From positions 447,656 to 511,655 of the forward strand of contig SSNP01000125.1 of the NCBI GenBank assembly GCA_006937955.1: a stretch of 64,000 nt of DNA, in the 5' to 3' direction. Shown here one piece after another: positions 12,901 to 27,900 of the stretch. How positions within the stretch are numbered: the first letter of the stretch is position 1; the number at the start of each line of letters is the position of its first letter. The position numbers and the translations under genes are program-made. A model generated the notes under the pieces. The model was given only the letters and a program-made list of their open reading frames with translations. It searched no databases and was not told the DNA's origin. The stretch is from Pachypanchax playfairii. Taxonomy: Eukaryota > Chordata > Actinopteri > Cyprinodontiformes > Aplocheilidae.

Positions 12901-15900
12901 CCACCAAAAACTGTAACACACATCAAGTATCAGCTAAATCTCAATGATCAAATAAAGTCTTTACTATCATTAGAATAGAATAGAATAGAATAGAATAGAA
13001 TAGAATAGAATAGAATAGAATAGAATAGAATAGAATAGAATAGAATAGAATGCCCTTTATTGTCATTATACAATGTACAACGAGATTGGAGAGCTTCTCC
13101 TGCTTCAGTGCAAACAGTAATAAGATAAAAAATATGTATGTACAAAGAATAAAATGCAAAATTGTCAATATGTACAAAAACACAATAAAGATATAAATAG
13201 TAAAAAAGCACAAGAAATATAAATAGACATAAAAATGTATTGCACAGATAAAATATATTGCACACAGTGATGTTATTTGCAGCATTCACAGAATGATAGT
13301 GAGGTAGAATATTGCACGTTTGCATTGTAGGTGGGTGGAATTTACAATTGAGAGTTCAGGGTGGTAATGGCTCTCGGGAAGAAACTGTTTCTCAGTCTGT
13401 TTGTCTTTGCCTTTGCACATCTAAACATTAGTAGACCAACACTTTATCCCTGACACAGCAGAATCTACAGATATACTATCACTCCATCTAACAAAGTCAA
13501 TGATGACAAAAAAAAATCCTCTAAAAATAAATAACAACAATAAATATTATGTAAATAATCTTAAAATATAGTCAGGATTGATTCATTTATTGTTTGAGGA
13601 GGTTTGGATATTTTTTCTAGTGTGTCATGACTGACTTAATAATGTGGTGATGTATGTAAATACATGTAAACAGACGTACCTATAGAAGGTGCCTGGTAGT
13701 TATCACCATCAAGAATCTCCACAGCATCATGTGAACAGTTGAGGTTTATCATCTCTAACTCAAAGTCAGTGAATGACAGAGTCACATGGTTAACTGAAAC
13801 AGAGAGTCAGTCATTAAACATGTGCAACGTTTTAAATGTGCAATATGTGTAAAACAATATGATTGAGAGCCTCGATGAAGCAGCTCACATGGTTCTTGTG
13901 CTTTGATGATCCAGCTGCAGTTCTGATTAGGCGGGTACGGCTTTGGGTACCGCGGTGATGCAATGGCTCCTCCATTATCATCTGTTATAATGCTGGTGCC
14001 ACAAGCTTGCAAAGATACAACAGGTCAGGATAGGTCTGCACATGTACCGTAGCACATGTACAACAACATATGTACAGAAACTCATGTACAGCAGCACATG
14101 TACAGCAACACATGTACAGCAGCACATGTACAACAACACATGTACAGCAGCACATGTACAGCAGCACATGTACAGCAGCACATGTACATCAGCACCTTTA
14201 CAGCGACACATGTACAACAGCACATGTACTGCAGCACATGTACAACAGCACATGTACAGCAGCACATGTATAGCAGCACATGTACAGGAGCACATGTACA
14301 GCAGCACATGTACAGCAGCACATGTACAACAACACATGTACAGCAGCACATGTACAGCAGCACATGTACAACAACACATGTACAGCAGCTCATGTACAGC
14401 AGCACATGTACAGCAACACATGTACAGCAGCTCATGTACAGCAGCTCCTGTACAGCAGCTCCTGTACAACAACACATGTACAGCAACTCATGTACAGCAG
14501 CACATGTACAGCAACACATGTACAGCAGCACATGTACAACAACACATGTACAGCAACACATGTACAGCAGTACATGTACAGCAACACATGTACAGCAGCA
14601 CATGTACAGTAGCCCATGTACAGCAGTACATGTACAGCAGCACATGTACAGCAGCTTATGTACAGCAGCACATGTAGCACAGCACATGTACAGAAGCACA
14701 TGTACAGCAACACATGTACAGCAGCACATGTACAGGAGCACATGTACAGCAGCACATGTACAACAGCACATGTACAGCAGCACATGTACAGCAGCACATG
14801 TACAGCAGCACATGTACAACAGCACATGTACAGCAGCACATGTACAACAGCACATGTACAGCAGCACATGTACAGCAGCACATGTACAGCAGCACATGTA
14901 CAGCAGCACATGTACAGCAGCACATGTACAGCAGCACATGTACAGCAGCACATGTACAGCAGCACATGTACAGCAGCACATGTACAGCAGCACATGTACA
15001 GCAGCACATGTACAGCAGCACATGTACAGCAGCTCATGTACAGCAGCTCATGTACAGCAGCTCATGTACAGCAGCACATGTATAGCAGCACATGTACAGC
15101 AGCTCATGTACAGCAGCACATGTACAGCAGCACATGTATAGCAGCACATGTATAGCAGCACATGTATAGCAGCACATGTACAGCAGCACATGTACAGCAG
15201 CACATGTACAGCAACACATGTACAGCAGCACATGTACAGCAGCACATGTACAGCAGCACATGTACAGCAGCACATGTACAGCAGCACATGTACAACACCA
15301 CATGTACAGCAACACATGTACAGCAACACATGTACAGCAGCACATGTAGCACAGCACATGTACAGTAGCACATGTACAGCAGCACATGTACAGCAGCACA
15401 TGTACAGCAGCACATGTACAGCAGCACATGTACAGCAGCACATGTACAGCAGCACATGTACAGCAGCACATGTACAGCAGCACATGTACAGCAGCACATG
15501 TACAGCAGCACATGTACAGCAGCACATGTACAGCAACACATGTACAGCAGCACATGTACAGGAGCACATGTACAACAGCACATGTACAGCAGCTCATGTA
15601 CAGCAGCACATGTACAGCAGCACATGTACAACAGCACATGTACAGCAGCACATGTACAGCAACACATGTACAGCAGCACATGTACAGCAGCACATGTACA
15701 GCAGCACATGTACAGCAGCACAGGTACAGCAGCACATGTACAGCAGCACATGTACAGCAACACATGTAGCACAGCACATGTACAGCAGCACATGTACAGC
15801 AGCACATGTACAGCAGCACATGTACAGCAGCACATGTATAGCAGCACATGTACAGCAGCACATGTATAGCAGCACATGTACAGCAGCACATGTACAGCAG

Positions 15901-18900
15901 CACATGTACAGCAGCACATGTACAGCAGCACATGTACAGCAGCACATGTACAGCAGCACATGTACAACAACACATGTACAGCAGCACATGTACAGCAACA
16001 CATGTACAGCAGCACATGTACAGCAACACATGTAGCACAGCACATGTACAGCAGCACATGTAGAACAGCACATGTACAGCAGCACATGTACAGCAGCACA
16101 TGTACAGCAGCACATGTACAAAAGCACATGTACAGAAGCACATGTACAGCAACACATGTACAGCAACACATGTACAGCAGCACATGTACAGCAGCACATG
16201 TACAGCAGCACATGTACAGCAGCTCATGTACAACAGCACATGTACAGCAGCACATGTACAGCAGCACATGTACAGCAGCACATGTACAGCAGCACATGTA
16301 CAGCAACTCATGTACAGCAGCACATGTAGCACAGCACATGTACAGCAGCACATGTAGCACAGCACATGTACAGCAGCACATGTAGCACAGCACATGTACA
16401 GCAGCACATGTATAGCAGCACATGTACAGCAGCACATGTACAGCAGCACATGTACAGCAACACATGTAGCACAGCACATGTACAGCAGCACATGTAGCAC
16501 AGCACATGTACAGTAGCACATGTACAGCAGCACATGTACAGCAGCACATGTATAGCAGCACATGTACAGCAGCACATGTACAGCAACACATGTACAGCAG
16601 CACATGTACAGCAACTCATGTACAGGAGCACATGTACAACAGCACATGTACAGCAGCTCATGTACAGCAGCACATGTACAGCAGCACATGTATAGCAGCA
16701 CATGTACAGCAGCACATGTACAGCAGCACATGTACAGCAGCACATGTACAGCAGCACATGTACAGCAGCTCATGTACAGCAGCACATGTATAGCAGCACA
16801 TGTACAGCAGCACATGTACAGCAGCACATGTATAGCAGCACATGTACAGGAGCACATGTACAACAGCACATGTACAGCAGCTCATGTACAGCAACACATG
16901 TACAGCAGCACATGTATAGCAGCACATGTACAGGAGCACATGTACAGCAGCACATGTACAGCAGCACATGTACAGGAGCACATGTACAACAGCACATGTA
17001 CAGCAGCACATGTACAGCAGCTCATGTACAGCAGCTCATGTACAGCAGCACATGTACAGCAGCACATGTATAGCAGCACATGTACAGCAGCACATGTACA
17101 GCAGCACATGTATAGCAGCACATGTACAGCAGCACATGTACAGCAGCACATGTATAGCAGCACATGTACAGCAGCACATGTACAGCAACACATGTACAGC
17201 AGCACATGTAGCACAGCACATGTACAGCAGCACATGTAGCACAGCACATGTACAGCAGCACATGTACAGCAACACATGTAGCACAGCACATGTACAGCAG
17301 CACATGTACAACAGCACATGTACAGCAGCACATGTACAGCAGCTCATGTACAGCAGCACATGTATAGCAGCACATGTACAGCAGCACATGTACAGCAACA
17401 CATGTACAGCAGCACATGTACAGCAACACATGTACAGCAGCACATGTATAGCAGCACATGTACAGCAGCACATGTACAGCAGCACATGTACAACAGCACA
17501 TGTACAGCAGCACATGTACAGCAGCACATGTACAGCAGCTCATGTACAGCAGCACATGTACAGCAACACATGTACAGCAGCACATGTACAGCAGCACATG
17601 TACAGCAGCACCTGTACAACAACACATGTACAGCAGCTCATGTACAGCAGCACATGTACAGCAGCTCATGTACAGCAGCTCATGTACAGCAGCTCATGTA
17701 CAGCAGCACATGTATAGCAGCACATGTATAGCAGCACATGTACAGGAGCACATGTACAGCAGCACATGTACAGGAGCACATGTACAACAGCACATGTACA
17801 GCAGCACATGTATAGCAGCACATGTACAGCAGCACATGTACAGGAGCACATGTACAACAGCACATGTACAGCAGCACATGTACAGCAGCTCATGTACAGC
17901 AGCTCATGTACAGCAGCACATGTATAGCAGCACATGTACAGGAGCACATGTACAACAGCACATGTACAGCAGCTCATGTACAGCAACACATGTACAGCAG
18001 CACATGTACAGCAGCACATGTACAACAACACATGTACAGCAGCTCATGTACAACAGCACATGTACAGCAGCACATGTATAGCAGCACATGTACAGCAGCT
18101 CATGTACAGCAGCACATGTACAGCAGCACATGTACAGCAGCTCATGTACAGCAGCACATGTATAGCAGCACATGTACAGCAGCACATGTACAGCAACACA
18201 TGTAGCACAGCACATGTACAGCAGCACATGTAGCACAGCACATGTACAGTAGCACATGTACAGCAACACATGTACAGCAGCACATGTACAGGAGCACATG
18301 TACAGCAGCACATGTACAGCAGCACATGTACAACAACACATGTACACAGCACATGTACAGCAGCACATGTACAGCAACACATGTAGCACAGCACATGTAC
18401 AGCAGCACATGTAGCACAGCACATGTACAGCAGCACATGTACAGGAGCACATGTACAACAGCACATGTACAGCAGCACATGTACAGCAACACATGTACAA
18501 CAGCACATGTACAGCAGCACATGTACAGCAGCTCATGTACAGCAGCACATGTACAGCAGCACATGTACAGCAGCACATGTACAGCAGCACATGTATAGCA
18601 GCACATGTACAGCAGCACATGTACAGCAACACATGTACAGCAGCACATGTACAGCAACACATGTAGCACAGCACATGTACAGCAGCTCATGTACAGCAGC
18701 ACATGTATAGCAGCACATGTACAGGAGCACATGTACAACAGCACATGTACAGCAGCTCATGTACAGCAACACATGTACAGCAGCACATGTACAGCAGCAC
18801 ATGTATAGCAGCACATGTACAGGAGCACATGTACAGCAGCACATGTACAGGAGCACATGTACAACAGCACATGTACAGCAGCACATGTACAGCAGCACAT

Positions 18901-21900
18901 GTACAGGAGCACATGTACAACAGCACATGTACAGCAGCTCATGTACAGCAGCACATGTACAGCAGCACATGTACAGCAGCACATGTACAGCAGCACATGT
19001 ACAGCAGCTCATGTACAGCAGCACATGTATAGCAGCACATGTACAGGAGCACATGTACAGCAGCACATGTACAGGAGCACATGTACAGCAGCACATGTAC
19101 AGCAACACATGTACAGTAGCACATGTACAGCAACACATGTACAGCAGCTCATGTACAGCAACACATGTACAGCAGCACATGTATAGCAGCACATGTACAG
19201 GAGCACATGTACAGCAGCACATGTACAGGAGCACATGTACAACAGCACATGTACAGCAGCACATGTACAGCAACACATGTACAGCAGCACATGTACAGCA
19301 GCACATGTACAGCAGCACATGTACAGCAGCACATGTACAGCAGCACATGGACAGCAGCACATGTACAGCAGCACATGTACAGCAGCTCATGTACAGCAGC
19401 TCATGTACAGCAGCACATGTATAGCAGCACATGTACAGGAGCACATGTACAACAGCACATGTACAGCAACACATGTAGCACAGCACATGTACAGGAGCAC
19501 ATGTACAACAGCACATGTACAGCAGCTCATGTACAGCAACACATGTACAGCAGCACATGTATAGCAGCACATGTACAGGAGCACATGTACAACAGCACAT
19601 GTACAGCAGCACATGTACAGCAGCACATGTACAGCAGCTCATGTACAGCAGCTCATGTACAGCAGCACATGTACAGCAACACATGTACAGCAGCACATGT
19701 ACAACAGCACATGTAAAGCAGCACATGTACAGCAGCACATGTAGCACAGCACATGTACAGCAGCACATGTAGCACAGCACATGTACAGCAGCACATGTAG
19801 CACAGCACATGTACAGCAGCACATGTACAGGAGCACATGTACAACAGCACATGTACAGCAGCACATGTATAGCAGCACATGTACAGCAGCTCATGTACAG
19901 CAGCACATGTACAGCAGCACATGTACAGCAGCTCATGTACAGCAGCTCATGTACAACAGCACATGTACAGCAGCACATGTACAGCAGCACATGTACAGCA
20001 GTACATGTACAGCAGCACATGTACAGCAGCACATGTACAGCAGCACATGTACAGCAGCACATGTACAACACCACATGTACAGCAGCACATGTACAGCAGC
20101 ACATGTACAGCAGCTCATGTACAACAGCACATGTACAGCAGCTCATGTACAGCAACACATGTACAGCAGCACATGTATAGCAGCACATGTACAGCAACAC
20201 ATGTACAGCAGCACATGTACAGGAGCACATGTACAACAGCACATGTACAGCAGCTCATGTACAGCAGCACATGTACAGCAGCACATGTACAACAGCACAT
20301 GTACAGCAGCACATGTACAGCAACACATGTACAGCAGCACATGTACAGCAACACATGTACCACAGCACATGTACAGCAGCACATGTAGCACAGCACATGT
20401 ACAGCAGCACATGTACAGCAACACATGTACAGCAGCACATGTACAGCAGCACATGTACAGCAGCTCATGTACAACAGCACATGTATAGCAGCACATGTAC
20501 AGGAGCACATGTACAACAGCACATGTACAGCAACACATGTAGCACAGCACATGTACAGCAGCACATGTAGCACAGCACATGTACAGTAGCACATGTACAG
20601 CAACACATGTACAGCAACACATGTACAACAGCACATGTACAACAGCACATGTACAGCAGCACATGAACAGCAGCTCATGTACAGCAGCTCATGTACAGCA
20701 GCACATGTACAGCAGCTCATGTACAGCAGCTCCTGTACAGCAGCTCCTGTACAACAACACATGTACAGCAACTCATGTACAGCAGCACATGTACAGCAGC
20801 ACATGTACAGCAACACATGTACAGGAGCACATGTACAGCAGCACATGTACAGGAGCACATGTACAACAGCACATGTACAGCAGCACATGTACAGCAGCAC
20901 ATGTATAGCAGCACATGTACAGCAGCACATGTACAGCAGCACATGTACAGCAGCACATGTATAGCAGCACATGTACAGGAGCACATGTACAGCAGCACAT
21001 GTACAGCAGCACATGTACAGCAGCACATGTACAGCAGCTCATGTACAGCAGCTCATGTACAGCAGCTCATGTACAGCAGCACATGTATAGCAGCACATGT
21101 ATAGCAGCACATGTACAGCAGCACATGTATAGCAGCACATGTACAGCAGCACATGTACAGCAACACATGTACAGTAGCACATGTACAGCAACACATGTAC
21201 AGCAGCACATGTACAGCAACACATGTAGCACAGCACATGTACAGCAGCACATGTAGCACAGCACATGTACAGCAGCACATGTAGAACAGCACATGTACAG
21301 CAGCACATGTACAGCAACACATGTACAGCAGCACATGTATAGCAGCACATGTACAGGAGCACATGTACAGCAGCACATGTACAGGAGCACATGTACAACA
21401 GCTCATGTACAGCAGCACATGTACAGCAGCTCATGTACAGCAGCTCATGTACAGCAGCTCATGTACAGCAGCACATGTATAGCAGCACATGTATAGCAGC
21501 ACATGTACAGGAGCACATGTACAGCAGCACATGTACAGGAGCACATGTACAACAGCACATGTACAGCAGCTCATGTACAGCAACACATGTACAGCAACAC
21601 ATGTACAGCAGCTCATGTACAGCAGCTCATGTACAGCAGCACATGTATAGCAGCACATGTACAGGAGCACATGTACAGCAGCACATGTACAGGAGCACAT
21701 GTACAACAGCACATGTACAGCAGCACATGTACAGCAGCACATGTACAGCAGCACATGTATAGCAGCACATGTACAGCAGCACATGTACAGCAACACATGT
21801 ACAGTAGCACATGTACACAACACATGTACAGCAGCACATGTACAGCAACACATGTAGCACAGCACATGTACAGCAGCACATGTAGCACAGCACATGTACA

Positions 21901-24900
21901 GCAGCACATGTACAGCAACTCATGTACAGCAGCACATGTACAACAGCACATGTACAGCAGCACATGTACAGCAACACATGTACAGCAGCACATGTACAGC
22001 AGCACATGAACAGCAGCACATGTACAGCAGCACATGTATAGCAGCACATGTACAGGAGCACATGTACAGCAGCACATGTACAGGAGCACATGTACAACAG
22101 CACATGTACAGCAGCACATGTACAGCAGCTCATGTACAGCAGCTCATGTACAGCAGCACATGTATAGCAGCACATGTACAGGAGCACATGTACAGCAGCA
22201 CATGTACAGCAGCACATGTACAACAGCACATGTACAGCAGCACATGTATAGCAGCACATGTACAGCAGCACATGTACAGCAGCACATGTATAGCAGCACA
22301 TGTACAGGAGCACATGTACAGCAGCACATGTACAGGAGCACATGTACAACAGCACATGTACAGCAGCACATGTACAGCAGCTCATGTACAGCAGCTCATG
22401 TACAGCAGCACATGTATAGCAGCACATGTATAGCAGCACATGTACAGCAGCACATGTATAGCAGCACATGTACAGCAGCACATGTACAGCAGCACATGTA
22501 TAGCAGCACATGTACAGCAGCACATGTACAGCAGCACATGTATAGCAGCACATGTACAGCAACACATGTACAGCAGCACATGTACAGGAGCACATGTACA
22601 ACAGCACATGTACAGCAACTCATGTACAGCAGCACATGTAGCACAGCACATGTACAGCAGCACATGTAGCACAGCACATGTACAGCAGCACATGTACAGC
22701 AACACATGTAGCACAGCACATGTACAGCAGCACATGTACAACAGCACATGTACAGCAGCACATGTACAGCAACACATGTACAGCAGCACATGTATAGCAG
22801 CACATGTACAGCAGCACATGTACAGCAACACATGTAGCACAGCACATGTACAGCAGCACATGTAGCACAGCACATGTACAGAAGCACATGTACAGCAACA
22901 CATGTACAGCAGCACATGTACAGCAGCACATGTACAGCAGCACATGTACAGGAGCACATGTACAACAGCACATGTACAGCAGCTCATGTACAGCAACACA
23001 TGTACAGCAGCACATGTATAGCAGCACATGTACAGGAGCACATGTACAGCAGCACATGTACAGGAGCACATGTACAACAGCACATGTACAGCAGCACATG
23101 TAGAACAGCACATGTACAGCAGCACATGTACAGCAACTCATGTACAGCAGCACATGTAGCACAGCACATGTACAGCAGCACATGTAGCACAGCACATGTA
23201 CAGCAGCACATGTAGCACAGCACATGTACAGCAGCACATGTACAGCAACACATGTAGCACAGCACATGTACAGCAGCACATGTACAGGAGCACATGTACA
23301 ACAGCACATGTACAGCAGCACATGTACAGCAGCACATGTACAGCAGCTCATGTACAGCAGCACATGTACAGCAGCACATGTACAGCAGCTCATGTACAGC
23401 AGCTCATGTACAGCAGCACATGTACAGCAGCACATGTATAGCAGCACATGTACAGCAGCACATGTACAGCAACACATGTACAGTAGCACATGTACAGCAA
23501 CACATGTACAGCAGCACATGTACAGCAACACATGTACAACAGCACATGTACAGCAGCACATGTACAGCAGCAAATGTACAGCAGCACATGTACAGCAGCT
23601 CATGTACAGCAGCTCATGTACAGCAGCACATGTACAGCAGCACATGTACAGGAGCACATGTACAACAGCACATGTACAGCAGCACATGTACAGCAGCACA
23701 TGTACAGCAGCACATGTACAGCAGCACATGTATAGCAGCACATATACAGCAGCACATGTACACAACACATGTACAGTAGCACATGTACAGCAACACATGT
23801 ACAGCAGCACATGTACAGGAGCACATGTACAACAGCACATGTACAGCAGCACATGTACAGCAGCACATGTACAGCAGCTCATGTACAGCAGCACATGTAT
23901 AGCAGCACATGTACAGCAGCACATGTACAACAGCACATGTACAGCAGCACATGTACAGCAGCACATGTACAGCAACACATGTAGCACAGCACATGTACAG
24001 CAGCACATGTAGCACAGCACATGTACAGCAGCACATGTACAGCAGCTCATGTACAACAGCACATGTACAGCAGCACATGTACAGCAGCACATGTACAGCA
24101 GCACATGTACAGCAGCACATGTATAGCAGCACATGTACAGCAGCACATGTACAGCAGCACATGTACAGGAGCACATGTACAACAGCACATGTACAGCAGC
24201 ACATGTACAGCAGCTCATGTACAGCAGCTCATGTACAGCAGCACATGTACAGCAGCACATGTACAGCAGCACATGTACAGCAGCACATGTACAGCAACAC
24301 ATGTACAGTAGCACATGTACAGCAGCACATGTAGCACAGCACATGTACAGTAGCACATGTACAGCAACACATGTACAGCAGCACATGTACAGGAGCACAT
24401 GTACAACAGCACATGTACAGCAGCACATGTACAGCAGCTCATGTACAGCAACACATGTACAGCAGCACATGTACAGCAGCACATGTACAGCAGCTCATGT
24501 ACAGCAGCTCATGTACAGCAGCACATGTACAGCAACACATGTAGCACAGCACATGTACAGCAGCACATGTAGCACAGCACATGTACAGTAGCACATGTAC
24601 AGCAACACATGTACAACAGCACATGTACAGCAGCACATGTACAACAGCACATGTATAGCAGCACATGTACACAGCACATGTACAGCAGCACATGTAGCAC
24701 AGCACATGTACAGCAGCACATGTAGCACAGCACATGTACAGCAGCACATGTACAGCAGCACATGTATAGCAGCACATGTACAGCAGCACATGTACAGCAG
24801 CACATGTACAGCAGCACATGTATAGCAGCACATGTACAGGAGCACATGTACAGCAGCACATGTACAGGAGCACATGTACAACAGCACATGTACAGCAGCA

Positions 24901-27900
24901 CATGTACAGCAGCACATGTACAACAGCACATGTACAGCAGCTCATGTACAGCAACACATGTACAGCAGCACATGTATAGCAGCACATGTACAGCAGCACA
25001 TGTACAGCAGCACATGTACAGCAGCACATGTATAGCAGCACATGTACAGCAGCACATGTACAGCAACACATGTACAGGAGCACATGTACAACAGCACATG
25101 TACAGCAGCACATGTACAGGAGCACATGTACAGCAGCACATGTACAGCAGCACATGTACATCAGCACATGTACAGCAGCACATGTATAGCAGCACATGTA
25201 CAGCAGCTCATGTACAGCAGCTCATGTACAGCAGCACATGTACAGCAGCTCATGTACAGCAGCACATGTACAGCAGCACATGTATAGCAGCACATGTACA
25301 GGAGCACATGTACAGCAGCACATGTACAGGAGCACATGTACAACAGCACATGTACAGCAGCACATGTACAGCAGCTCATGTACAGCAGCTCATGTACAGC
25401 AGCACATGTACAGCAGCTCATGTACAGCAGCACATGTACAGCAGCACATGTATAGCAGCACATGTACAGGAGCACATGTACAACAGCACATGTACAGGAG
25501 CACATGTACAACAGCACATGTACAGCAGCACATGTACAACACCACATGTACAGCAACACATGTACAGCAGCACATGTACAGCAACTCATGTACAGGAGCA
25601 CATGTACAGCAACACATGTACAGCAGCACATGTACAGGAGCACATGTACAGCAGCACATGTACAGCAGCACATGTACAACAGCACATGTACAGCAGCACA
25701 TGTACAACACCACATGTACAGCAACACATGTACAGCAGCACATGTACAGCAGCACATGTACAGCAGTACATGTACAGCAGCACATGTACAGCAGCACATG
25801 TACAGCAGCACATGTACAGCAGCACATGTACAACACCACATGTACAGCAACACATGTACAGCAGCACATGTACAACAGCACATGTACAGCAGCACATGTA
25901 CAACAGCACATGTACAGCAGCTCATGTACAGCAGCACATGTACAGCAGCACATGTATAGCAGCACATGTATAGCAGCACATGTACAGCAGCACATGTACA
26001 GCAGCACATGTACAGCAGCACATGTACAGGAGCACATGTACAACAGCACATGTACAGCAGCTCATGTACAGCAGCACATATACAGCAGCACATGTACAGC
26101 AACACATGTACAGCAGCTCATGTACAACAGCACATGTACAGCAGCACATGTACAGCAGCACATGTACAACAGCACATGTACAGCACCACATGTACAGCAG
26201 CACATGTACAGCAGCTCATGTACAGGAGCACATGTACAACAGCTACATGTACAGCAGCACATGTACAGCAGCACATGTACAGCAGCACATGTACAGCAGC
26301 ACATGTACAACAGCACATGTACAGCAGCACATGTACAACAGCTCATGTACAACAGCACATGTACAGCAGCACATACAGCAGCACATGTACAGCAGCTCAT
26401 GTACAGCAGCACATACAGCAGCACATGTACAGCAGCTCATATACAGCAGCACATGTACAGGAGCACATGTACAGCAGCACATGTACAGCAGCTCATGTAC
26501 AACAGCACATGTACAGCAGCACATGTACAGCAGCACATGTACAACAACACATGTACAGCAGCTCATGTACAGCAACACATGTACAGCAGCACATGTACAG
26601 GAGCACATGTACAACAGCACATGTACAGCAGCTCATGTATAGCAGCACATGTACAGCAGCTCATGTACAGCAGCACATGTACAGCAGCACATGTATAGCA
26701 GCACATGTATAGCAGCACATGTATAGCAGCACATGTACAGCAGCACATGTACAGCAGCACATGTACAGCAGCACATGTACAGGAGCACATGTACAGCAAC
26801 ACATGTACAGCAGCACATGTAGCACAGCACATGTACAGTAGCACATGTACAGCAGCACATGTACAGCAGCACATGTACAGTAGCACATGTACAGCAGCAC
26901 ATGTATAGCAGCACATGTATAGCAGCACATGTACAGCAGCACATGTACAGCAGCACATGTACAGCAGCACATGTACAGGAGCACATGTACAGCAGCACAT
27001 GTACAGGAGCACATGTACAACAGCACATGTACAGTAGCTCATGTACAGCAACACATGTACAGCAGCACATGTACAGCAACACATGTAGCACAGCACATGT
27101 ACAGCAGCACATGTAGCACAGCACATGTACAGTAGCACATGTACAGCATCACATGTACAGCAGCACATGTACAGCAGCACATGTACAGCAGCACATGTAC
27201 AGCACCACATGTACAGCAACACATGTACAGCAGCACATGTACAGCAACTCATGTACAGGAGCACATGTACAACAGCACATGTACAGCAGCTCATGTACAG
27301 CAGCACATGTACAGCAGCACATGTAGAGCAGCACATGTACAGCAGCACATGTACAGCAGCACATGTACAGCAGCTCATGTACAGCAGCTCCTGTACAGCA
27401 GCTCCTGTACAACAACACATGTACAGCAGCTCATGTACAGCAGCACATGTACAGCAACACATGTACAGCAGCACATGTACAGGAGCACATGTACAGCAGC
27501 ACATGTACAGCAGCTCATGTACAACAGCACATGTACAGCAGCACATGTACAGCAGCTCATGTACAGCAGCACATGTACAGCAGCACATGTACAGCAGCAC
27601 ATGTACAGCAGTACATGTACAGTAGCACATGTACAGCAACACATGTACAGCAGCACATGTAGAACAGCACATGTACAGTAGCACATGTACAGCAACACAT
27701 GTACAGCAGCACATGTACAGCAGCACATGTACAGCAGTACATGTACAGCAGCACATGTACAGCAGCACATGTACAGCAGCACATGTACAGCAGCACATGT
27801 ACAACAGCACATGTACAGCAGCACATGTACAGCAGCACATGTACAACACCACATGTACAGCAACACATGTACAGCAGCACATGTACAGCAGCACATGTAC

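Noticed and set aside
15034..24482. Many Cys-rich open frames of 100-620 codons on both strands
   Set aside because: They are six-frame readings of the 14-bp array and consist only of the two 14-residue cycles.
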